Of a stretch of DNA of 64,000 bases, positions 55,985 to 64,000 are shown in pieces. A program made the position numbers and the translations under genes. This DNA is from Candidatus Hydrogenedentota bacterium (GTDB taxonomy: Bacteria > Hydrogenedentota > Hydrogenedentia > Hydrogenedentales > SLHB01). The stretch lies in the NCBI GenBank assembly GCA_029552745.1, contig JAKPDK010000184.1, positions 496,001-560,000 of the forward strand, read 5' to 3'. Every line of letters starts with the position of its first letter. Position 1 is the stretch's first letter. Below the pieces are notes generated by a model. It saw only the letters and a list, made by a program, of their open reading frames with translations. It had not been told where the DNA came from and did not search any database.

Positions 55985-57916
55985 ATGTCAGAGGACAGAC
56001 AGAACCAGACAATCACGTTCAGAAGTATTGTCCTCGGCCTTGTTTTGATCCCCATCAACGGCGTTTACCTCATTGCATCCGAGATCCTTTGGCTTACTTC
56101 GGCGCCGACTGCGCTGAGTCTTTTTTATAACGTTGTTTTTGTGCTGTTTTGGCTTGTCATCGCGAATCTCGCCCTAAAACGTTTCAAACCCGCATGGGCA
56201 CTTCAGCCGGGCGAACTTTTCGTAGTCTACACGATGCTTTCTATCGCCAGCGCCGTGTGTAGCATCGATATGCTAGACGTCTTGATTCCCACGATGGGTC
56301 ACCTCTTTCATTTTCAACCCATCGAACAACAATACGACGACATCATGGCAAACCTACCGCGCTGGCTGGTGGTGCAAGACGAAGCCGCATTAAAAGGTTT
56401 TTACCTAGGCCAAGAGAGTATTTTTGACCCAGCCATGTTTCTGCCCTGGCTGAAGCCGTTGTTCCTATGGTTCTGGTTCATTCTGGCTCTTTTCGCGGTG
56501 ATGGGTGGGCTCATCCTCACCCTTCGGGTTCCCTGGACAAAACACGAAAAGCTCGCGTACCCGATCATCCAAGTACCGATGGTCTTAATCACACAACCAG
56601 CATCCCTTTTCACCAACCGACTTTTTTGGGCGGGCTTTTTGACAGTCGCTGCCATAGATTTTGTCAATGGCATGAACTTTTTCTACCCAACCATCCCCCA
56701 AATACCCCTCGTGAAGTTGGTCGACCTCGTAACCTTGTTCCCCGAACGTCCCTGGGCAGCCATGGGACGTACCATGGTTTCCTTGTATCCCTTTGCCGTT
56801 GCGCTTTGTTTTTTCATGCCCACAGATCTCGTTTTCTCCTGCTGGTTCTTTTATTTTGTCTTCAAAGCCCAACGCGTCGCCGCCAGTTACTTCGGTGTCC
56901 ACGGCATGAGCGGCTTTCCCTATATCGGCGAACAAACCTGCGGCGGGTACTACGCGCTGGCGTTCGCCGCGCTGTGGGTGTGCCGCAGACACCTCCTGCG
57001 CACCATCCGACTTGCCGTGGGCTTGCCTTGCGAAACCACGGAACCGGGAGAACGGGCGGAAACTCGCCTGGCACTCACGTTGATCTTAGTCGGATTCCTC
57101 TTTCTCATTTTCTTCAGCGTGTACCAAGGCATGACACCCGCCATCGCCCTGTTCTTTTTCCTGTCCTATTTTCTCATCGCGGTGGCAATCACCCGCATGC
57201 GCGCCGAGTTGGGCTACTTATCTCACGACCTCCACTTTATCGGACCGCAATTTCAAATCGTTAATGCCATCGGACAACCCGAAATGGCGCAGCGTTTCCC
57301 CCGCGACCTTGTCCTTTTCGGACTCTACCATTTCATCACCCGCGCTTACCGATCTCACCCAATGCCCCACGGGCTGGAAGCCCTCCGCATTGCGGAACGC
57401 CTTGACATGAACCGTCGCCGTTATCTTATCGCCATGGCACTCGCCACTATATTTGGGATTGTCGGGGCGTACTGGGCAATTCTTTATGTATTCACAAAAT
57501 ATGGCGCTTCCAACATCTCGATGATCGGTGAATGGCTCGGACGAGAGACATGGACCTTTGTCAATCGCTGGTTTACTGCTCCCGAAAAGCACGTGCCCTA
57601 CCCCACCTACGCCATTTTAGTCGGTGTCCTCGTCGGGCTCGGGCTCGCGGTCCTTCGCCTCAACCTCGTTTGGTGGCCCTTTCATCCTGTAGGCTACGCC
57701 GTCAGTGGCTCGTGGTCGATGGACCAGCTCTGGGCGTGTTTCCTCGCTGCATGGATCATGAAAGTGTTACTACTCCGCTATGGCGGCGCAAAGGCATACC
57801 GCGCTGCCTGGCCCTTACTTATAGGCATCATCCTCGGCGATTTTATAGCCGGCAACGCCTGGACTATTTTTGGATTGATCACAGAACAAGACGTTTATCA
57901 CTTTTGGCCCTATTGA
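55985..57916 (+). CDS. Large multi-pass membrane protein, DUF6785/DUF6784-like
   Basis: 643 aa with roughly 12-14 hydrophobic helices (for example SIVLGLVLIPINGVYLIASE, ALCFFMPTDLVFSCWFFYFV, TLILVGFLFLIFFSVY). The pattern resembles the DUF6785 proteins found in planctomycetes and related phyla, which are distantly like oligopeptide transporters; transport function is inferred only. MRAELGYLSHDLHF is a conserved-looking loop. ATG 55985 has GGGGAA just upstream; an in-frame ATG at 55973 is the alternative. Followed after about 520 bp by a secreted DUF4091 protein. Confidence 0.82.
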   Translation: MSEDRQNQTITFRSIVLGLVLIPINGVYLIASEILWLTSAPTALSLFYNVVFVLFWLVIANLALKRFKPAWALQPGELFVVYTMLSIASAVCSIDMLDVLIPTMGHLFHFQPIEQQYDDIMANLPRWLVVQDEAALKGFYLGQESIFDPAMFLPWLKPLFLWFWFILALFAVMGGLILTLRVPWTKHEKLAYPIIQVPMVLITQPASLFTNRLFWAGFLTVAAIDFVNGMNFFYPTIPQIPLVKLVDLVTLFPERPWAAMGRTMVSLYPFAVALCFFMPTDLVFSCWFFYFVFKAQRVAASYFGVHGMSGFPYIGEQTCGGYYALAFAALWVCRRHLLRTIRLAVGLPCETTEPGERAETRLALTLILVGFLFLIFFSVYQGMTPAIALFFFLSYFLIAVAITRMRAELGYLSHDLHFIGPQFQIVNAIGQPEMAQRFPRDLVLFGLYHFITRAYRSHPMPHGLEALRIAERLDMNRRRYLIAMALATIFGIVGAYWAILYVFTKYGASNISMIGEWLGRETWTFVNRWFTAPEKHVPYPTYAILVGVLVGLGLAVLRLNLVWWPFHPVGYAVSGSWSMDQLWACFLAAWIMKVLLLRYGGAKAYRAAWPLLIGIILGDFIAGNAWTIFGLITEQDVYHFWPY

Positions 57917-58013
57917 CCAATCCTACGGTTGTCTTGCCAATATTGCCACAGGCTGCAAATATTTCTATGGCGTTCCCTGGGTAAAACTAACTTCGTACCG
58001 AACGGTTGAGGGG

Positions 58014-58041
58014 TAAGGGCGAGGCATGCCTCGCCCCTACG
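58014..58041. repeat. Family R2 short hairpin
   Basis: AAGGGCGAGGCATGCCTCGC then CCCTAC; a perfect palindrome. A weaker copy (GGGCGA...TCGCCCCTAC) lies at 58091-58119. Both are in the gene-free stretch 57917-58434. Confidence 0.8.
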
Positions 58042-58172
58042 GGGAGGGTGGCATGTGTACGGAGAAGGGGTTTCTGGGCAAAGACCGGGAGGGCGAGCAC
58101 GGGGATTCGCCCCTACGAGGGATCCAAGGGGCGGGTTTTACCCGAGCTTGTTGGGTTCGGTGTCCCGCCGGT

Positions 58173-58216
58173 GTCATTGCGAGGAGTGCCACCAGGCACG
58201 ACGCGGCAATCCCCTC
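58173..58216. repeat. Family R1 half element (B arm)
   Basis: GTCATTGCGAGGAGTGCCAC then CAGGCACGACGCGGCAATCC. Only the B arm is present. Confidence 0.75.
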
Positions 58217-58245
58217 AGGTAACCGAAAGTGACCACACAAGGTAG

Positions 58246-58265
58246 CACAGGCATTCTTGCCTGTG
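58246..58265. repeat. Family R3 hairpin
   Basis: CACAGGCA-ttct-TGCCTGTG, perfect 8-bp arms. From 58266 to 58434 nothing else was recognised apart from GGAG just before the next ATG. Confidence 0.7.
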
Positions 58266-58434
58266 ACGCGATAATGTCTCGGATACCATGATAAACCTCT
58301 CTGAACTCTCCTTTTCCGCCATGGTTCGCCGTTCCGACGCCACCGCAGTCCTTGTAAATTGCTTCCTGACGGCTCCTAATGCCAAACTAAGGACTTCGAC
58401 GAAACGTTTATAAATAATAACTTGGAGATTTTTG

Positions 58435-61137
58435 ATGCAGTCCTTGGCTTCATTTTGTTTTTCATTGCTCATGACGTACACCGCGTTGGTTGGGCCGGAG
58501 GGAATTAACCTGGAAAATAAGCATATCCATGTGACTGCCGCTAGTTCGGAAGGCGCGCTTGTTGAAGAGTTCCGACTCGTGGCGACAAATCATGATCTGG
58601 CTGGAAAGGAGGGTATGTTTCAGGAAGGTTTTGGGATCGGGAGTTTTTACGTGCCCAACCGGCGGCTGAACGAACGCATCGAAGTTTTGGAAGACGTCAC
58701 AGACCACGCTGCGTTTCGGTACTCCTACGATTGCGATGGACCCAATATCAAAAACCTTCACGTGACAAGAACTGTTGAGTTTTTCGACGATCGCTCCGGA
58801 ATCCGAGTCACTTGGCAAGTCGAGAACCGCGGCGATGAGGATCAATGGATCGCCCCGTGGGTGCGGTGTGATGTGGCTCCGGGCGGGACGTTCGATTCCC
58901 GCGACCGGTTCGACGTGCCTACGCCCGACGGCATTGTTCAACCCCGTCGGAACACCTATGTGCCGGCTAGTCGTAATTGGGTCGCCGCAACAGACCCCGT
59001 TGCAAAAGAAACCGTCTACGGTGTCTTTAATGCCGAAGAACTGCACTCCTTCCTCATTCTTTATGACCTCGAAGATTCCACCGCGGCGTTTCAAGCCGCC
59101 TTTGTGCCGCGTGTGCTGGCCAAAGGACAAAAGTGGCAGACAATCTACTATGTAAATGCCGTTCGCGGGTTAGAGTATGTGGACTTCGCGTCCGAAGAGT
59201 TTGCCGTCCAAGTCGAATACGCGCCGGGCCTGCTACGGACCTACTTTGCTCCGGCGCAACCCCTCGCTTCTGCCGTCATCCGTACCCGCATCCGTTCGGG
59301 CGACGACGTTCAAAAACTGCCAGATAAACAATTCGACTTTAACCCTCCCACCATCGTCCGCTGCACCTACGATTGGCGGGCACCCGTCGACGGAATGTAC
59401 GAACTGCTTGCTCAGATGGAACAACAAGGGAAACCCCTCGCGCTCGGCAAAGACACCGCTTCCCCGCACGGAGGTATCGACACCTACTTCATCGCCGGTA
59501 CCCCATCCAGCGTCGTCTTCGAACCGTGGACCGATGCGCCGTACCAATTGGATCACGGCGGCAGAAAGTTGAAACGTCAACCTGCCGTTGTGCTTGAGAA
59601 CCTGCACGCGTGGGCCGAATCTTCCCTGACAAAAGTCTTCCGCGAAGATATCCTTGTACCCATAGGCACGCCCAACCCTACCGCGTCAATCTCTTTAGCT
59701 AAAAATGAACATGAATCGTTTCAAATCGTGTTGCGTGCCGCTGGCAGCACCCCCATCACCCAGGTATCTGTTCGTGTCCATGATCTCGTAAATGCGTCAG
59801 GCAGTTCTACCATTCCGGCACAAGATATCACTGCAAGACGCGTCGGCTACTACCCCGTGCGCATCCCCACGCATTTCGAGACCCCCACAGGCGATTGGCC
59901 TGATCCGCTCCTACCTGACGATCCCTTCACCGTACCCGCAGGGGAGTGTGTACCCCTCTGGTTTACCGTCTATGCCCGTCCCGACTTGACACCGGGCATA
60001 TATAAGGGACTGATCGAGATTACCGCTGCGGAGGTTCCACCCGTCGAATTGTTTCTGGAGGCACGTGTTCGGGGGTTCTCTCTTCCAGATACGCCCCGAC
60101 TAAAAACGGACATCGGTTTTCTACCAGAAATCGCCCTTGCGCAATCCAAATCGCTTGGGTACCAAGGGTCCCTCGTGGAATTGATTACAGCATACAAACA
60201 AGACGCCTTCGCCCACCGCGTCACGTTGCGGGAAATCGCGCAGCTTCCCCCGGAAAACCCCGACTACACTGCGGCGCTTCGCAACTTTGAACGCGCTTTC
60301 TCGGACTTGACACGCCGCGGCGCAACGACGTTTGCCGTGCCACCCTCACTCATCGATGTACCCGACCAACTAAAACAAGCCGACGATTTCGTGGCCTCTC
60401 ATAACCTATCCAAACGCGCGTTCTGTCCGCTTACAGACCAACCCGCTCGTCCCGCCTGGCCTAGACTTCTCGAACGGATGCAACTCTGGAAAACCACCGC
60501 CCCAAACATCCCCGTCATGGTTACCACGTATGGTCTCGAGCCGTTTTTGCCGGATGCTCTGGATATCTGGGCGGTACATCTACCCGTCATGGATACAACC
60601 AACAATCGCCGAATTCTCGAACGCGTTCAAGCTGGCGGAGAAGTCTGGCTTTACGTCAATCATGAGCCCGCGCGACCTTACCCCAACCTCTTCATCGATT
60701 TCGAAAGCATCGAGCACCGCATCCTCTTCTGGCAGGCATGGGCGCTCGGTGCAAAAGGCTTTCATTACGCCAGTATCAACGCCGCAGAGCCTTCCCAGAA
60801 TCCCTATACGGATCAGCTTGACATCACCCCGTCCAACGGCAACGGCTTTCTGGTCTACCCCGGCAAAAATGGACCCATCGCCTCCATCCGCTGGGAAAAC
60901 ATCCGCGACGGCATAGACGACTACGATTATCTCACTATCTTTCACGAACTTCTCGCAAAACTCGAAAAAACCTCACCCACTGACCCGTTGATCAAACGTG
61001 CGCGAGCCGCTGCCAACCTAAACGAAATCATGCCGAGCCTTGTCGGTTTTTCCCGCGACCCGAACGTCCTGCTCAACAAGCGTGAGGAACTCGCAGCATT
61101 AATCGAAGAGATGACAAAGAAGATACTCGCCAAATAA
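58435..61137 (+). CDS. Secreted DUF4091 (GH123-like) protein with altered catalytic pair
   Basis: 900 aa. N-terminal signal peptide (MQSLASFCFSLLMTYTALVG). Residues ~20-300 are a beta-sandwich, ~390-570 another sandwich with FQIVLRAAGSTPITQVSVRV and WFTVYARPDLTPGIYKGLIE, and ~570-900 a DUF4091/GH123-like barrel (WLYVNHEPARPYPN, WENIRDGIDDYDYLTIFHEL). Where the family's Asp-Glu pair is expected, I read D668-Q669 in PLTDQPARPAW, so hydrolysis may be lost or different. GGAG with a 7-nt spacer supports ATG 58435. Probably co-functional with the DUF6785-like membrane protein upstream. Confidence 0.85.
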   Translation: MQSLASFCFSLLMTYTALVGPEGINLENKHIHVTAASSEGALVEEFRLVATNHDLAGKEGMFQEGFGIGSFYVPNRRLNERIEVLEDVTDHAAFRYSYDCDGPNIKNLHVTRTVEFFDDRSGIRVTWQVENRGDEDQWIAPWVRCDVAPGGTFDSRDRFDVPTPDGIVQPRRNTYVPASRNWVAATDPVAKETVYGVFNAEELHSFLILYDLEDSTAAFQAAFVPRVLAKGQKWQTIYYVNAVRGLEYVDFASEEFAVQVEYAPGLLRTYFAPAQPLASAVIRTRIRSGDDVQKLPDKQFDFNPPTIVRCTYDWRAPVDGMYELLAQMEQQGKPLALGKDTASPHGGIDTYFIAGTPSSVVFEPWTDAPYQLDHGGRKLKRQPAVVLENLHAWAESSLTKVFREDILVPIGTPNPTASISLAKNEHESFQIVLRAAGSTPITQVSVRVHDLVNASGSSTIPAQDITARRVGYYPVRIPTHFETPTGDWPDPLLPDDPFTVPAGECVPLWFTVYARPDLTPGIYKGLIEITAAEVPPVELFLEARVRGFSLPDTPRLKTDIGFLPEIALAQSKSLGYQGSLVELITAYKQDAFAHRVTLREIAQLPPENPDYTAALRNFERAFSDLTRRGATTFAVPPSLIDVPDQLKQADDFVASHNLSKRAFCPLTDQPARPAWPRLLERMQLWKTTAPNIPVMVTTYGLEPFLPDALDIWAVHLPVMDTTNNRRILERVQAGGEVWLYVNHEPARPYPNLFIDFESIEHRILFWQAWALGAKGFHYASINAAEPSQNPYTDQLDITPSNGNGFLVYPGKNGPIASIRWENIRDGIDDYDYLTIFHELLAKLEKTSPTDPLIKRARAAANLNEIMPSLVGFSRDPNVLLNKREELAALIEEMTKKILAK

Positions 61138-61255
61138 GGCTCAGAGACTATCGTGACGGCAGGATACCCCTGTCCAAATTTCACCGGAACCCGCAATACC
61201 CTTGGATGGAGGGACGCGTTTCACCGCGTCCAAATTCATACCGCCCCAACGCGCC

Positions 61256-61394
61256 GTCATTGCGAGGAGTGCCGTCAGGCACGACGTGGCAATCCCCTCG
61301 GGAGTTCGGGGGTGACCCTGCCTTTGCCTGAGGCCCTCTTGCGCTACGCGGTTAAGGGGATTGCTTCGTCGCTCGGGGACTCGCTCCTCGCAAT
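61256..61394. repeat. Family R1 hairpin element (complete)
   Basis: GTCATTGCGAGGAGTGCCGT ... GCTCGGGGACTCGCTCCTCG with degraded last bases, B arm first. The rest of 61138-61511 shows nothing recognised. Confidence 0.82.
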
Positions 61395-61511
61395 CAAGGC
61401 AGGAGGCAGTGCACGGAAGGGGCCGTCCACGACGGTGCCGTGCCCCTGCAAAACAGGCGGAGGAGGTGGGTCCAATCCCCAAAAACCTTATTTTTATGCG
61501 GAACCGTCACA

Positions 61512-61540
61512 TTGTGATAGAATGTGGTTCGTGTTAAAAT
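61512..61540 (+). promoter_or_regulatory. Candidate promoter of the sigma-factor operon
   Basis: TTGTGA (61512-61517) and TAAAAT (61535-61540), 17-bp spacer, about 105 bp upstream of the sigma-factor ATG. A second possibility is TTTACG (61565-61570) with TATAAC (61587-61592). No obvious ECF-type site was seen. Confidence 0.45.
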
Positions 61541-61646
61541 AGTTTACATAAACTCTAGAAACTTTTTACGAAATCTAGGGATAATCTATAACTAGAAGGA
61601 GCGACAAGGCGTACGTCGGTGCTTCAGGGCGACGTCTTAAGACGTT

Positions 61647-62318
61647 ATGGCGGAAGGATTAAACAAGGCTACAGCGCAGGAGAAAGCTGGTCGATTTTTC
61701 GTTATCGACCGGAACGAGGCTCCTTTGTCTGCCTTGAGCGACGAAGAGTTGATGTTGCGGTATGCGGACGGTTCCGAGGAAGCTTTTGAAGAACTGGTAC
61801 GACGGCGGCATAAGGGAATCCTGAATTACATGTTTCGCATGGTGCAGAACAGTCAAATCGCCGAGGAGTTGACGCAAGAGGTCTTTCTCGCGCTTGTCCA
61901 AAACGCGGAACGTTACCAACCCACTGCCAAGTTTACCACCTATCTTTACAAAATTGCCTCCAACATCGTGGCGAAGGAATGGTCGAAAAGCAAACGTCGT
62001 CCGCAGGTTTTTCGCTTGCCAGGTTGGTTGAGCAGTGACGAGGAAGATGTCCTGGAATTGATTGATCAAGTGGAGGATGAGCGGGCAGATTTTGCCAGGA
62101 AATTAGAACGCGACGAAGTTTCAGAAGTCGTGAACGATGCGTTGAAACGTGTTCCGGAGCCATACCGGGAAGCGTTTGTCCTTCACCGAATGCAAGACCT
62201 ATCGTATGAGGACGTCGCGGCAATTATGGACGCGCCGGTGGGCACCGTAAAATCGCGCGTGTTTCGCGCAGAACAAATGCTCCGTCCTCTTCTGAAACGG
62301 GTAAAGAAAGATTTATGA
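61647..62318 (+). CDS. ECF-type RNA polymerase sigma factor
   Basis: 223 aa. Region 2 at ~30-100 (FEELVRRRHKGILNYMFRM, AEELTQEVFLAL, KFTTYLYKIASNIVAKEW) and region 4 at ~160-215 (RVPEPYREAFVLHRMQDLSYEDVAAIM, GTVKSRVFRAEQML). No region 3, as expected for the sigma-70 ECF group. It is followed 10 bp later by a small anti-sigma-like gene and then a secreted protein, the usual signalling layout. About 35 residues before region 2 are atypical and may be an extension. Confidence 0.93.
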   Translation: MAEGLNKATAQEKAGRFFVIDRNEAPLSALSDEELMLRYADGSEEAFEELVRRRHKGILNYMFRMVQNSQIAEELTQEVFLALVQNAERYQPTAKFTTYLYKIASNIVAKEWSKSKRRPQVFRLPGWLSSDEEDVLELIDQVEDERADFARKLERDEVSEVVNDALKRVPEPYREAFVLHRMQDLSYEDVAAIMDAPVGTVKSRVFRAEQMLRPLLKRVKKDL

Positions 62319-62328
62319 GGATATCGGC

Positions 62329-63015
62329 ATGAGCCACCCCAGCGCCAGGGAGTTGTTCGAGTATGCTGAGCTACTAGCAGATGGCGCCCATGTTATTCCT
62401 GCTGCGCACGCACGCCATGTGGCACGCTGTGCGCGCTGCGCGGCAGAGGTGGAACGAATCCGTGCTTCTTTGGCCTATGTGGCACGAAGCGCAGCGCTGG
62501 AGCCGACCGAAGAATGCACGCGGCGGATTCTGGCGGCTGCCCGAGAGGCACGAAAACGTCCCTCAAACAAAACAAAACCTGTTATTTCCGGGCTGCGGAC
62601 AGTTTGGGGTATCACAAAAGCATTTGCATGCGCCGCAACGGTGCTGCTGATGGCAGGGGTATCGTTCCACGCCGTCCTGAACCAAGCCTCCTCATCTTCC
62701 GTCTCTGCCGCCGTTTCCCGCTCCCCGGTGCCCGTGTTGGTTTCTCAGAATCCGGTCGTGTCGCCGCAACTCGTCGGAAAAGTGTCCCGGGAGATCGGTG
62801 AACTCGCTTCCGTGCTGCAAAAAACGTCCCCCAAACAGACGCCAGCAGAATGGCGGAACCGCCGTTTTGCATTGGCTGTACGCGAAGATATCACGGCGGC
62901 TTCGCAGGCGTTGGAACGTAACCCGGGCTGCGAACGGGCTCTGGATATGATGACACTAAACTTAACCCGCCAAGCGGACGTATTGAAGACCATCTACGTC
63001 GAACGTACATTATGA
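62329..63015 (+). CDS. Putative membrane-anchored anti-sigma factor
   Basis: 228 aa. N-terminal HARHVARCARCAAEVERIRA has the H-x3-C-x2-C part of the zinc-binding anti-sigma domain (ASD). One transmembrane helix follows at ~100-118 (ITKAFACAATVLLMAGVSF), and the rest is a Ser/Pro-rich linker and a helical extracytoplasmic part. The expected role is to hold the preceding sigma factor inactive until a cell-envelope signal arrives. The call rests on the zinc motif, topology and gene position. Confidence 0.75.
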   Translation: MSHPSARELFEYAELLADGAHVIPAAHARHVARCARCAAEVERIRASLAYVARSAALEPTEECTRRILAAAREARKRPSNKTKPVISGLRTVWGITKAFACAATVLLMAGVSFHAVLNQASSSSVSAAVSRSPVPVLVSQNPVVSPQLVGKVSREIGELASVLQKTSPKQTPAEWRNRRFALAVREDITAASQALERNPGCERALDMMTLNLTRQADVLKTIYVERTL

Positions 63016-63022
63016 CATTCGT

Positions 63023-64000
63023 ATGATTTTCTCAAAAAGAAAGAGCGTCGGGACCGGGGTCTTGACGCTTGTTTTATTCTGGACGGGACACGCTATCGCC
63101 CAGACGAGTTCGGCAGGTTCCTTTTTCGAGACAATTTCCCGCACGTTGAGCCGCATCGGGGATAAAACCCAAGAGCTCTTGGCGCCAGCTTTTGGTCCTG
63201 TCGGCGGCAATGAGATCCTAGATTTCCGCGATAAAACAGTAGCGCGACGAGAACTCGTTCGCCATATCGAGGCGCCCCAAGGCACGACCCTATTTGTTGC
63301 CAACGAGTTTGGACACATTGAGATAGAGACATGGCGTGAACCGGTAGTTCAAGTGCGCGCAGAAATCCTGGCAGGGGCACAGACGTTCGACCTGGCGCAA
63401 CAACTCGCCAATGCCATCGACGTCCAACTAGCCGCAACCGAGAAACACATTGACGTCCGAACGCGCTATCCCGATATGCGTGAAATTGGGGACATCGCAA
63501 AAACGGTCAATTGTAAGATTACCCTGCCGGCGTTTGTGAGCGTAGAATGCACCAACAATTTCGGGGATATTCGCATCAAAGATGTCCAAGCGCCTGTGGT
63601 GCTAGATTGCCGCTACGGTGCGGTCGAGTTGCAGAATATCGGGGGTACCGTACGTGCTCGAGCACGCGGCGAGTTCCCGCTGCGTGTGAATGGATTAAAA
63701 GGCGGCGGTACCTTTGAACTCTGGCGCACCCAAGCGGAATTCCGAAACGTTTCCCAGAATCTCAAGGTTTTGAACTTTTTCGGGACCATTACTATCGATG
63801 ATCTCAGCGATGCTGTTGAAGCCGATATTACAAACGATAGCGGACCTATCCGAGTGGTGCTTGCGGATGACAAGGTGCCGGATGTGCAGGCCTCTGTCTT
63901 TTTTGGGTCTTTGAAATCGGACATCCCCATGAATCCAACAACCAGCGGCGACTTAATATCCGGACGCAGCACAAGTACACAATCCAACCAACGCCTCTTC
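63023..64000 (+). CDS. Secreted DUF4097-like beta-helical protein, 3' end outside window
   Basis: The frame is open from ATG 63023 to the window end (326 codons). Signal peptide SVGTGVLTLVLFWTGHAIAQ. The body consists of short beta strands in regular steps (TNNFGDIRIKDVQAPVVLDCRYGAVELQNIGG, given here only as the step pattern G-D-I-R-I and G-A-V-E-L), like DUF4097 proteins often encoded next to ECF sigma/anti-sigma pairs. Begins 7 bp after the anti-sigma stop, so it belongs to the same operon. Function unknown. Confidence 0.75.
   Translation, partial: MIFSKRKSVGTGVLTLVLFWTGHAIAQTSSAGSFFETISRTLSRIGDKTQELLAPAFGPVGGNEILDFRDKTVARRELVRHIEAPQGTTLFVANEFGHIEIETWREPVVQVRAEILAGAQTFDLAQQLANAIDVQLAATEKHIDVRTRYPDMREIGDIAKTVNCKITLPAFVSVECTNNFGDIRIKDVQAPVVLDCRYGAVELQNIGGTVRARARGEFPLRVNGLKGGGTFELWRTQAEFRNVSQNLKVLNFFGTITIDDLSDAVEADITNDSGPIRVVLADDKVPDVQASVFFGSLKSDIPMNPTTSGDLISGRSTSTQSNQRLF

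Noticed and set aside
58215..58481. 88-codon open frame on the minus strand before the second DUF4091 gene
   Set aside because: It runs through the R3 hairpin and into the 5' end of the DUF4091 gene; no ribosome-binding site or domain supports it.

Overview
The window looks like chromosomal DNA from a Gram-negative bacterium of one of the polysaccharide-degrading candidate phyla around Planctomycetota, Lentisphaerota, Hydrogenedentota and Sumerlaeota. That placement is an inference from gene content: a DUF1559-type pseudopilin, two DUF4091 proteins, a DUF6785-like membrane protein, a GH127 enzyme, sulfatases and three Gfo/Idh/MocA dehydrogenases, next to ordinary bacterial housekeeping genes (def, recR, mutS, gltA, glgC, glgX, maeB). 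No rRNA, tRNA or CRISPR array was recognised, so the phylum cannot be fixed from this stretch.

Layout. 1-2437 (-) is the 5' part of a secreted GH127 protein cut by the window edge. 2584-5676 holds a PerR-type regulator with its own promoter and operator, a bacterioferritin-like protein, def and recR. 5710-8543 (-) is a cyclase / glgC / unknown operon. 9544-11727 is a metal P-type ATPase broken by one in-frame stop, followed by gltA (-). 13749-14790 is an AT-rich island with broken genes at its ends, unlike everything around it. 14921-15703 carries a YjfB motility protein and a lone receiver domain. 15789-28549 is a carbohydrate and sulfate-ester region: a beta-propeller/DUF4091 protein, a Gfo/TIM-barrel/membrane/sulfatase-like operon, a second Gfo protein, ugd, an FGly-type sulfatase and a glycyl-radical-enzyme activase, then maeB. 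31558-33303 has an ankyrin lipoprotein and a DUF1559 pseudopilin with a long structured leader. 34324-42037 has mutS, an alpha/beta hydrolase and a giant coiled-coil/leucine-rich membrane protein.

42074-55662 (-) is a run of seven tightly packed genes: GH43/32-like protein, XPB-type helicase, AddB, AddA, a gluzincin peptidase, a Gfo protein and glgX. The helicase/nuclease genes overlap by a few bases and probably form one DNA-repair unit. 55985-61137 has a DUF6785-like membrane protein and a second DUF4091 protein. 61647 to the edge is an ECF sigma factor, a putative anti-sigma factor and a secreted DUF4097-like protein that runs out of the window.

The intergenic DNA is dominated by three families of hairpin repeats: a 137-149 bp inverted element beginning GTCATTGCGAGGAG, a short GGGGCGA...TCGCCCC hairpin whose arms change together between copies, and a CAGGCATTCTTGCCTG hairpin. 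Most stretches without genes are made of these. The points most worth checking are the AT-rich island, the covarying hairpins, the 77-residue repeat protein, the XPB-AddB-AddA cluster, the orphan glycyl-radical activase beside a sulfatase, and the pseudopilin leader.
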